Shown here one piece after another: positions 1 through 11,300 of a DNA stretch of 64,000 nucleotides. The DNA lies in contig JAEOTM010000187.1 in the NCBI GenBank assembly GCA_016839815.1, positions 37,214 to 101,213 of the forward strand, given 5' to 3'. A model generated the notes under the pieces. The model did no database searches, was not told the DNA's origin, and worked only from the letters and a program-made list of their open reading frames with translations. How positions within the stretch are numbered: the stretch's first letter is position 1; each line of letters opens with the position of its first letter. This DNA is from Candidatus Hodarchaeota archaeon. GTDB lineage: Archaea; Asgardarchaeota; Heimdallarchaeia; Hodarchaeales; Hodarchaeaceae. Both the position numbers and the translations under genes were made by a program.

Positions 1-330
1 AAAAACATAAGTCATTGGAGAGACTAGAAAGTCAACTACCCAATGACTAAAGACAAGCAAACCTAATAAGAGACTAGTAACGGGATCTTGCCCAAAAAAC
101 ATGAAACCTATCATACCAACAGTTGACCAAATTAAAGCCATAAGTAAACTATGAGACCAAGGGGCTTCAGTAATATGGTCAGAACTCGGCATATCTTCAA
201 GACCAGCGAACATAAAGACCATAAAAAGTAAATCAAGAAGATATGAGCAAATCACTAGAAGAATAATTGAGATGTCAGGAAGGATTAGTTGGAACGCTAA
301 TCCAATCCCAAGGTGTGCTATACCTGCCAT
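1..330 (-). CDS. Partial multi-pass membrane protein, possible YdjM/DUF457-like membrane-bound metal-dependent hydrolase (truncated by window edge)
   Basis: Reverse strand from ATG at 330 reads MAGIAHLGIGLAFQLILPDISIILLVICSYLLDLLFMVFMFAGLEDMPSSDHITEAPWSHSLLMALIWS...LLLGLLVFSHWVVDFLVSPMTYV; hydrophobic, with SHS and SHWVVD motifs. Not in the ORF track because it has no stop in the window. Confidence 0.6.
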   Translation of the reverse strand, partial: MAGIAHLGIGLAFQLILPDISIILLVICSYLLDLLFMVFMFAGLEDMPSSDHITEAPWSHSLLMALIWSTVGMIGFMFFGQDPVTSLLLGLLVFSHWVVDFLVSPMTYVF

Positions 331-348
331 GAAATGGTCACCAAATTC

Positions 349-1083
349 TTACACTTCAACAACAACAGTTTCTGCTAAGATATCTAAACCCCGTTGTTTC
401 GTTGTTTTTTCTGGGTCAAATCGTTCCAGTATCATACCTAAAATAACATCTATTGGTAAAAATTCTTCAAAGATGAAAACTTTGGAGAAATTACGTATGA
501 TGGCTTGCTTCCAGGTAATTTTTATCCCAGATTGATCGACAACAGCTAAATGAAATAACTTTTTACCAATGGTTGTAGCATAACGATACTCTAAAACTAC
601 ATTATAACCCACAAATAAGAGAATAGCTAGGATGGTCATTATAGTAATCGAGAGCAATAACAAGATACCTTGGATTGATAAATCGACCGTACCACTTTCC
701 CAGTTAGAAAATTCAGTCATCAATTCGTCTAAAGGCATAATTGTGAGGATAACGAAACCAAAACCAAGAGCAAGTACGAATAGGATAAGAAATATTTCAA
801 GAATGAAATCAACTATCCATGCGAAGAAACGCGTTAACCAAGTTGCGCGTGTATTATGCCAATTTTGCCCTTTACTAACATTCAAAGCGACATTACGGGG
901 AGTACCAAAAACTGAAGTAGGATTGGTTCCACCAGATTCTTCCATAGCTGATTGAACGTCGATACGGAGTTCTTCTAAAGCATCATGTTTCATTTCATTC
1001 GAATAAGGAAGATAATAACTTACTTCCTCGATATACTCATCAATAACATTTTTTGTAGTATTTTTACCCATTTTTGTCAACAC
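349..1083 (-). CDS. HAAS-like N-terminal domain plus RDD-like membrane protein
   Basis: N-terminal VIDEYIEEVSYYLPYSNEMKHDALEELRIDVQSAMEE resembles HAAS signalling domains; C-terminal multi-TM region with GKKLFHLAVVDQSG..TWKQAIIRNFSK, RDD-like. Confidence 0.65.
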   Translation of the reverse strand: MLTKMGKNTTKNVIDEYIEEVSYYLPYSNEMKHDALEELRIDVQSAMEESGGTNPTSVFGTPRNVALNVSKGQNWHNTRATWLTRFFAWIVDFILEIFLILFVLALGFGFVILTIMPLDELMTEFSNWESGTVDLSIQGILLLLSITIMTILAILLFVGYNVVLEYRYATTIGKKLFHLAVVDQSGIKITWKQAIIRNFSKVFIFEEFLPIDVILGMILERFDPEKTTKQRGLDILAETVVVEV

Positions 1084-1084
1084 A

Positions 1085-1438
1085 TCATTTAGTATCTATC
1101 ATTTCATGGACAATATTCAGAAATTCTTTCATTGAGAGTTGCAAAGAGGTTAAAAATTCTGTTCCTTCATCTGTCAATGAATAGATCCTTTTACGTGAGT
1201 CTCCTTCTTTCACTCCAATAATCAACCCACTATCTTCTTCTAGGTTTTTGAGAATTGGATAAATGTTGGATCCTTCAATCTTGATTTTATCCTTAGTCTT
1301 TTCTCTAAGTCTTTTTGAGATTTGAAAGGGATAATCAGGCTTTTCTGCAAGTATGAAAAGGATTAGTGGCTTAGAAAAGCCTTTTTTGAATTCTATTTCG
1401 AATTTTTCACGTATTTTGTCCAGATCCAATGATTTCAA
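1085..1438 (-). CDS. PadR-family transcriptional regulator
   Basis: LILFILAEKPDYPFQISKRLREKTKDKIKIEGSNIYPILKNLEEDSGLIIGVKEGDSRKRIYSLTDEG is a classic PadR winged helix; directly upstream of the HAAS/RDD gene. Confidence 0.85.
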   Translation of the reverse strand: MKSLDLDKIREKFEIEFKKGFSKPLILFILAEKPDYPFQISKRLREKTKDKIKIEGSNIYPILKNLEEDSGLIIGVKEGDSRKRIYSLTDEGTEFLTSLQLSMKEFLNIVHEMIDTK

Positions 1439-1603
1439 CTCTGTTTATAGTTTATATATTGATTCTATATATAGATTATGGTTACGGATCATTACTCAAT
1501 AATTGTGATAAACTCATCTCTATCGAAAAAACAGTATTAATAGTAGATTAATTTTTAAATGCTATCGTAATAATTATTGCTAATAGCTTAGGATGAAACA
1601 TGT

Positions 1604-2047
1604 ATGGTAGTTGGCTGGTTTGCAAAGCAAATTGGATCAAAACTGAATTCAGGGGTGATAAAACTAGAGGAAGAGCTAGTAGAAAGAGAAGATACCATCA
1701 AATATTCTCCCACCTCTACAGAAAGAATGTTGTTCAATCCCAAAGATATGTCTACAATGCGACCTCTTGTGAAGTTACGGTTAGTTCCCAAAATGTTTCG
1801 TATCATGAGTCCTATGATTAGTAATATGAACCTTTCATTAAAAAGTCTAAGTGAGAATCCTACGGATCCCAAACGACGGGTGGATGATGATTTCACAAAA
1901 AAATTTGAAGGATATGCCTATGAAATTGGCGTAGATGATATCGCATATACAGAGTTATCAGGAGATTTTATTTTCAAAGATAAAGCTGTCAAGTATGGAG
2001 GAGGAGTCATTGTATTATTGAGCTCAATTCTATTATTTATTGTTTAA
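1604..2047 (+). CDS. Short protein resembling the N-terminal part of an archaeal epoxyqueuosine-reductase/dehalogenase-like Fe-S protein; possible gene fragment
   Basis: 147 aa; FEGYAYEIGVDDIAYTELSGDFIFKDKAVKYGGGVIVLLSS looks like the N-terminal domain of that family, then ends abruptly in a hydrophobic tail with no Fe-S cysteines. Confidence 0.35.
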   Translation: MVVGWFAKQIGSKLNSGVIKLEEELVEREDTIKYSPTSTERMLFNPKDMSTMRPLVKLRLVPKMFRIMSPMISNMNLSLKSLSENPTDPKRRVDDDFTKKFEGYAYEIGVDDIAYTELSGDFIFKDKAVKYGGGVIVLLSSILLFIV

Positions 2048-2302
2048 TATCGGTGACTTCAAAACTAGAAATGTAAATTTCACTTAGTATATCGACCTAT
2101 TTTTTTTTGCGGAGACTTTCTCTAGGTGAGAGGATTAGGGAATGTATATTAAGATTTAATCACTAAAAAAGCCTAAGACGGATGAATCTTTGATTACGAA
2201 AATGTCCTAAAACGGGATATCCCAATACCTTGTCTAATTTACCCTTATAAGACAACTTCATAATTGAGATTTCGAACTTCTCCAAATCTGATAATAAATA
2301 GT

Positions 2303-5300
2303 ATGATGGAGAGATATATTATGCGACTGAAAGTCTTACGTGTCCAACACATTATGTTGTTAACAGTATTAATGTTAAATGTTTTTGCTTTGATGATTAA
2401 TTTTAATAGTGTATTGGAGGGAGAAGTCGAAGGATTCACTGCAGACCTATTAAGAGGATTTGGAGTACCAATACATAATGAAGATCAAAGTGAATCAGTA
2501 ATCCCGAAATTAACAACTGAATCTCTTAATAAAATTGACGAAAGGAATCAGGTGAACTCTTTTCCCATCACAACATCAAAGATCGTCAATAGTTTTTCGC
2601 TTCCCTCTTGGGGAGGATTGGGTTTTGGGTTTAGGAAAAATATCACAATTGATTCTACTAAAGTTCCTACAGATTTAACTAATTTTCCTTTATTGATTGA
2701 TATGAAAGACGCTCCTGATATCTTTGGTGTTACTCAAGCTTCGGGAAAGGATATTATATTTACTGATTCATCAGGGACGATTTTAGATCATGAAATTGAA
2801 CTCTTTGATGACGATACTTATCATTTAGTTGCCTGGGTGCGCATTCCTTCCCTTTCAAGTAGCCTAGATACACGTATTTCAATGTACTATGGAAATGAAA
2901 CTATTGGTACTCAACAAAATCCCTCTGGTGTTTGGGACAACGACTATATGGCTGTGTATCACTTAAACGATAATCCTAGCTCGACCATCTATGATAGTAC
3001 TTCCAATGATAATGATGGGTCATCATATGGTTCTGTCATTCAAGAAGAGGGACTGATGGGAAATGCTTATTACTTTGATCAACAAGGAGGTACAAATGAT
3101 TATCTACAGATTCCTCAAAGCACTAGTCTTAATCTCGTAGGAAATCAGATGACCTTAGAAGGATGGGTGTACTTACAATTTACTCCTGTACTACATGATT
3201 CCATGGTTTTTGACAAGGCAGGTGATTTTTACAATACTGATGGATGGATGATGGGAGTTGATGGAGAGTACGTATCTGGTGGAGTCGGGTATCCCACACG
3301 GTTAAATCAACGATTAAATACTCAAAATAATCAAGCTATTCGAACAGATAATGGTGCAATTTATCCTGGACAATGGACTTATCTCACAGTAGTTTATAAC
3401 GGTATCACGACATCGTATACTGGTTATATTGATGCTTCAAGTGTTTATAATAATCCAAGCATCAGTGGGAATATTAGACCGGTAGATATGGATCTATTTA
3501 TTGGAAAACGCGATGAAGCTGCAAATCGAGTGTTTTATGGAAGTATGGATGAGCTTAGAATTTCAAATACTACACGATCAACTGGTTATATTACAACCTG
3601 TTATAATAATTACAACGATCCCGATTCATTTTATAGTATCTCCCCTCAAGAACCTAGTTTTTCATTATTTGAAAAACAAAGGACTCTTACAATTGATTCT
3701 TCAATTGTAGCTGGTGGTAGTGATTTAACCAACTTTCCATTACTTTTGAATTTATACCTAGAAAATGCTTCTCAGAATGTGTTGTTCCAAGATGCTTCCA
3801 CCTCTCAAACCCTTGATTATGAGATTGAGCACTTCGATGCAGAATATAACACAAGTCATGGCAGGTTGGTAGTGTGGGTAAAAATTCCGATATTATCTAG
3901 TACAGTTGATACAGAAATTATCATGTTTACAGATTCTACTATAGCACCTGTGACAAGTAATACGAATATCTGGAAAGGATATCGAGGAGTTTGGCACTTG
4001 AGTGAGAGTGTCGTAGATGAGAGTTCAGCAAATAATGTTTACTTTGATGCAACTGGGGAAGGAAGTTTAGGAAATCAGCATGGTAGTGATGATAGTGGGA
4101 GCTCACTTGGTAAAGGAGCAAGTTTTGATGGTACCAATGACTATATCGAAATGGGTTCCCCTAATATCTTGAATCTCAATGATAGTACTGATTCTGGAGG
4201 AATTGATCAAGTTTTTACACTTTCTGGATGGTTTTATCGAGATACCACTGGTACTATTGATGTAATTGTTGATAAATCTCAAGATGGAACTTATCCTAAT
4301 ATTCTAACTGGGTACATGGCATATATCGACTCAGATAACCGATTTAATTTTCGTCTTATGGATGATGATGATGATGGTTACAAAATGATTTCTGCATCAA
4401 CTTATACTAATCCTGGTTGGCATCATTTTGCGGCCACTTTCGATACATGTGGAGGTGGGGGGATATTCACAGAAAGTGTGAATTGGAAATTACTTATTGA
4501 TGGTGTTGATGACACGGGAACAAAAGGAAGTTGGGGTCCAGGTGGAGGAGCATGGGAGTGGATCAATGGTTATCTGCCTAATGATGGTTATTTCACAATT
4601 GGAGCAAATTCCAATAATTCCAATTATTTCGATGGACTTATCGATGAAATTCGTTTGATAGATTCAACCTTATCACCAGATTGGATCGCTACCGAGTATC
4701 GTAACGCCTATAATTTATCATCTTACCTTTCTATTAGCCCTGAAATCGAAAGCCAAAGATTATGGCATGATGATTCATTTGCAAGACGAAAGGATTTGCA
4801 GATCGATTCTTCAGGTTTTCAGGATGCGAATAATGAACATCATATTATACTTCGACCAGGTGCGCGAGGAACAGATTATAATCAATGGGGAGTATCAGGA
4901 GCTAATTATCGGCATGCAGCAGTAGAGGAAGTTATAGCTGACGGTTGGACAACGTATATCACCCATTCTAGTAATAATACCTATCTACGTGAGATGTTCT
5001 ATGCCGTTGGGTTACCTCCCACGACACCAAGTGGAACAATTACTAGTGTGAGGATTTATAGTACAGCAAGGACTTCTGGAGTCGTATCTTCTTATGCATT
5101 TCAACATTATGTGAGAGTAGGCGGATCTAACCAATGGTTTGGATCTCGGGGTCTTAGTGGTTCTTGGATTAAGGATTATGATGAACAAACAACTAATCCT
5201 GTTACTTCTCAACCTTGGACATGGCAGGATTTGGTAGATTTTGAATTTGGAGTCCGTGCTCAAGTTGTAGAAGGTGCTTCTGCAGGATATATTCGTGTAA

Positions 5301-8300
5301 CTCAGGTTTACGCAGTAGTTTCATATATCCCAGACTCCTCTTCTCTCGAAAATTTCCCAATATATCTTGATATCGATGATTCTGATCTTAAAACAGATGT
5401 TCAAGCTAATGGTAATGATATTTGTTTTTATGACGAATACGGCATGTTTCTTGCACATGAAATTGTTGAATTTGATCAAAATTTCAATTCTACTCATGCT
5501 CATTTATCTGCATGGATAGAAATTCCTACTTTATCAACAGGTGGGGATTCCTATATAACAATGTATTATGGAAATTCTACCTTAAGTTCTCAAGAACGAG
5601 CATCTGAAACTTGGGAGGATTTTTTAGCAGTTTATCACTTGGAAGAGGCCCCAACAGGGCCTGTATTAGATAGTACGTCTAATAATTTAGATTTAACCTC
5701 ATCAGGAACAATGACCACTGGTGATTTAGTGGTTGGCCAGATTGGTTCCTCTATTGATTTTGATGGTATTAATGATCAATTATTTACAACCCAAGTTGTT
5801 TCCATAGGGAGTTTCACAATCTCTACTTGGGTTTATTTCGACGCAGGAGTTGGATGGAATACAATTGTAAATTTCGATCGTAGTATTTCTGATTATCGGC
5901 AATTTGCGGTTCAAGATTGGGATCCTCGTTTTGATGGTGCAGGTTATTCCTATCCTTTTGGAGGGCCTTATAGTATTTCCACTTGGTATCATTTAGCTTT
6001 TAGTTACGATGCAAATACAACTGAATTTAACGTGTATGTAAATGGAGCTCTTTCAGGACCAACTCGCTATCTTAACATACCCGATTTAAGTGATGATTTT
6101 CAGTTGGGCGCATGGGGAACAGGTGATTGGTGGGATGGTAAACTAGATGAGATTAGGATTGCTACAGAAAAAAGATCAGAAGCATGGATCAAAGCTGAGT
6201 TTGCTAATCAAGAAAATCCTTCAACATTTATTACTATGGGTCAAGAGGTTGAACTCCTCCCCCCGACAGTGAATTCATTTGGAGTCGATGATCCAGGGAA
6301 CGGGAATCCCACTTTTTGGGCGAATATTACTGATCATGATTCCTCTGTGTCTTTCGTATCTTTTAGAGTAAATTCCTCAGATGAGATGATGTCTAAAAAT
6401 GCCAGTGGTATCTGGACTTATCAGCTACCATCGGTAAATTATGGTGATTATTATACTTATCAAGTTACCAATGCTTCAGATCTTAATGGAAATTATTTGT
6501 CAACAGCTTCCATCATCCGAGATGTCACATTTGACTACGATACCGTCTTACCAACTGTTTTAGATTGGGATTATGACCCCTATAAAGGCGTTAATGGAAC
6601 CTTTAACGCTAATGTTTCCGATAGCTGGGGAACTGTAAATACAGTAATGGTGAATGTGACTGCACATGATAATATGGGTGATTTAAGTGGTTTGTGGGGT
6701 ATAATGAGATATACTCCTGGTGGTTATGTAAATGATACAATTAAAATGCTTTCAGGAACCATTAGTTTTGTTGTTACTGTTACAGATATACGTGGAAATA
6801 GTTTCACGTCAACAGAACATGTATCTATCGTAATTAATCATGCACCAAGTATTGAGAACGTTTTATTATCTCGTGATATATCAAATGAGACACTCCTTCC
6901 AGTCTATAGCAATAGTACTGCGATATATTTGCATTATGATTTCAATGATGTTGATGGAGACTCACAATCAGGTACTCAGATTCGATGGTATAAATGGAAT
7001 GATACTGCCTGGGTGCAACAAGGAGCATATGATGACACTACTCAAGTTCCTCGGACTGCTTTAATTAAAAACGCAATATGGAGAGTTTCAGTTAGACCAA
7101 GAGATGGAATTGACTTTGGAACAACGGTCTACTCTGATAATATAACAATTGAGAATACTGTACCTCTAATTCGAGATCCCATCCTTTCCCCAACTAATCC
7201 AAAGACAGGAAATGATCTTACTGTATCATATACGTGGATTGATGCGGATGCACTGGATACAGATCAATCACTTATTCAGTGGTACAGAGATAATGGAAGT
7301 GGTTATTACTTACTAGACAGTTATACAAATGATACTTTACTTCCCTCAAGTGTTACAATAAAAGGAGATAAGTGGAGGGTTAATGTAACTGCAAGTGACG
7401 GGGATGGATTTGGAAATTGGATTGTAACATTGGAGATTATTATCCTAAATACAGCCCCTACTCTGGACGTAGATATTAATAATAAAACAATTCCTTCTAC
7501 TGTAGATGTCAATGACGATTTAGTTGCGAATTATACGTATTACGATGCCGATGGAGATAGCGAATCCTCGGTCGAGTATCAATGGTTGAAGTTCAATACT
7601 ACAAGTAATGATTTTGAAATCTTTACGACAGGTGTAGATAATATTAGTTATACAAACACTATTGCTGGTGAACTTTGGCGTGTAGAAATAAGAGTTAGTG
7701 ATGGAACAAATACAAGTGGATGGGTTACTTCTGCAACAATGAGTATTGGAGTAGCACCAAATAATCCACCATCAGCAATCAACATAAATCTGACACTAAG
7801 TAATGCTGTAGCAGGGGGATTTTTGTATATTAGCTACACTTTTACTGATCCTAATGGAGATAATGAAACAATTTCTCTTTACAGATGGTATCGAAATAGT
7901 GTATATCAACCCCAATTTGACGGATATCGCAATCTTACAAGTGCATCATTAGTGAAAGGAGATTCATGGTATGCTGAAGTAAGACCAAGAGATGAGCTTG
8001 ATTATGGAAATTGGAGTCAGAGTACGGTTATTGTAATTGGAAACACAGTTCCGACGGTTACTTCGACAGAAATATTCCCATCTGGCGATGCATTTACTAC
8101 AAATGTCCTGGTAGCAAATTATGAAACAAGTGATGTTGATGGAGACACAATTGTCGATTACAAGATTGTATGGAATAAATATAATGGAACTTCTTACGAG
8201 ATAACCTCTCTGGAGAATGAAACTGAAGTTCCTGGCTCTTCTACATCAAAAGGAGATATATGGACTTTTGAGGTTTTCATCTATGATGGAACAGATTGGT

Positions 8301-11300
8301 CATTAGGGGTTACTTCTCTCCAGAAACAAATACGAAATTCCGAGCCAACTATCACTGATATTTCTCTTTCAGGTGGAGAAAATTCGAGTAGAAATATCAC
8401 ATTATCCTATAAATTCGTAGATCTTGATAATGATACTGAATCTGGTACTTCGATTACCTGGTGGATAATTTCAGGTACTGGCCCAACTCAAATCCCAAAT
8501 GATCAATTAGCGTTGATTTTTACATCCTTCGTTGCTGGAGATCTTGTATATGCAGCAATTACCCCTGATGACGGTTCTGGCTCAACTGGTCTATTTTTAA
8601 CTATAGGTCTATCCAATGGCCTGATCATTGTAGGAAACAGTGCTCCCACATTGGATGACGCGCCCAATATCCTAGGACCAAATGATTCCACTTCATTTAC
8701 AGCTGGATTCCCTATTTACGTAAATTATTCTGCCTCAGATCCTGATCATGGAGAAGCTGATGCGATCTATGATATTGAATTAGATGGAGATGGATATGTT
8801 GTTGGTGCAGAATACCAATGGTACAGAAATGATCTTCTTGTTGCTACATTAACGGGTCCAACAGTACCAACCGATTATCTAAGTAAAGGCGATAATTGGA
8901 TGGTGAGAGTGAAACCTCGTGATCGTTATGGTTATTTTGGAGATTGGATAAATTCCTCACTAATAGTAATTGCTAACAGTAATCCTGAAATTTCAGGAGT
9001 AGAGTTTATCACCACTTATTTGACAACCATAATCGATATTCGTGTCCAATTTACTTATTCTGATATTGATGGTGATCCAATCCAAACTGAAAATACTTCT
9101 ATTCTATGGTATCGGAATGGTATCCTAATACTTGGTACAGAAAATCGAACTGTTGTTTCTAGCGAACTAATTGGGGATTCTTATCTCGTCATTATTACCT
9201 TAAACAGTATTAATTATCAGAAAAATGATAATATTTCAGTAACTGTACAGCCATTTGATGGAACTGACTGGTCCACAACAAGTTCCACTAGTAGCGAAAT
9301 TACCGTCCAGAACTCACTTCCAACGGTTTCTAATCTCAATTTGCTCCCTCATAATCGAAGTGGGACAATTATTTACACTACTGATCAAATAAATCTATCT
9401 TGGGTTTATTTTGATCATGATGGAGATAATGAGAGTTCCCCTATTATTATTTGGGAAAGAAACGATGTCATCCAAGGCTTATATAATAACTCATGGTTTA
9501 TTCCTTCAGTAGCAACAGCAAAAGATGAAAAATGGGACGTAATCATACAGACTTTCGATGGTACAAGCTACAGCGTTGGACTATCGATAACTATAATCAT
9601 TACCAATAGTATTCCCACATTAACAGATGTAATATTAGAGAATAATGAAGGTCTTACGAACATTACTTATGCCGATAATGGAATTTCAATTGACTATATA
9701 TACACTGATGCTGATTTTGACTCTGTTGATGAAAATTCGGGTTTCATTCAGTGGTATCGTAATGGTGTACATGTTTCTGTGTTAGACAACCAAACGAGTA
9801 TTTCTGGTAGTGAGCTGGTTAAGGGTGATAATTGGTATGCAGTTGTGCAAATACTAGATCGGGGTGGAGTAGTTTGGTCGAATAATCGTACTTCCCAGAC
9901 AATATTTGTTGTCAATAAAGCACCTGAAGTCATATCTATTCTCATCTTAGAGGAATTGAATCAACTTATTGAAGATGAAAATTTGACATTAATTTTGACA
10001 ATTACTGATCCTGATATTAATGATACTGACGCTTCTCTCATCGAATGGTTGAAAGATGGAATGATTCAACCACAATTTACTAATCAAATAGGAATCTCTT
10101 ATCTTGATACTTCACCAGGTGAAACCTGGACTATCAGAATCACACCATCGGATGGAATAGACAGCGGAGTAATTAGAAACAAATCTTACTTTATTCAAAG
10201 TCGTCCATATATTCAAGATCTAACTACAATTGTTGAGCAAGATACTGATGGCCACTTCACTTTTGGACTTCAGGTAGTCGATGCTTTAAATGCTATTACT
10301 TCAGTCAGATATCGGGTATTTCTTAATGGTAGTGCGCTACCTGAAATTGTCGATACATTAAATTCCCCCAATGCTACTGATTTCTGGAATCTTGACTATA
10401 TCTTATCGGATCCCGCGTACTATAATACTGAACTATTAATAGAAGTTTTAGCCACGTCTGTTCAGGATATTTGGGATCTTCGATTTTTCCATTTCACTAT
10501 TATTGATGGAGTAGCACCTCGTATTTCAACTGCTACAAGTTTAGGAGTATGGTTTGAGAAGAATAGTGACGATCCAACTCATCTATCTTTCTTTGCTGAG
10601 ATTGAAGAATATGGTGCTGGAGTTGCTAACGTCACCTTATATTATTATTACGACCCAGTTGAAGCTGGAGAAGGATCAGCATCCGTACAAGATTTTACGT
10701 CCATTCTTATGACTTTTAATAAATCAACCGGTGCTACTCTTACCTACGCAGTCACAGTTCCTTATCCTCAAGATCAAACCGATTATGAGATCTTGTACTG
10801 GGTTGCTACTCAAGATATGGATGGAAATAGTAATCCTGTGGCCTTTGATATTCGGAACTATCCTGAACGAATTAGTAATGAGAAAATTATCCAACTCACA
10901 ATGGGTGGTCTTCCAGAAGAAGTATTATTTATCGCTGGTGCAGCGGTTCTCTTGATTTTCGTCGGTGCAGTGGTATACGTTCGTTTCATTCGCAAACCAG
11001 AGATTATTGGATTAGACAAGGAACTAGTTATGAAGGGAGTTCCAGGTGTTGGAGACGAGAAAGTTTTTGCTGACATTGACCGACATACGTTGGGACTTGT
11101 AGTCAGCTTCTTCGATCAATTACATGGGCCAATCCCAATAATTGTCATTCCTGAAATGCTTAAGGATAATTATAGTAAGTTAGTGGCACTTTCTGATCGT
11201 TCATTTAGTGGTACTGGATTTAGTGATGATTATACAAGCGAAGTTCATTCCTCTTATGATTTTGTTTTGGCTGAAAAACTCAGGATTAGTGTTATGAGTT

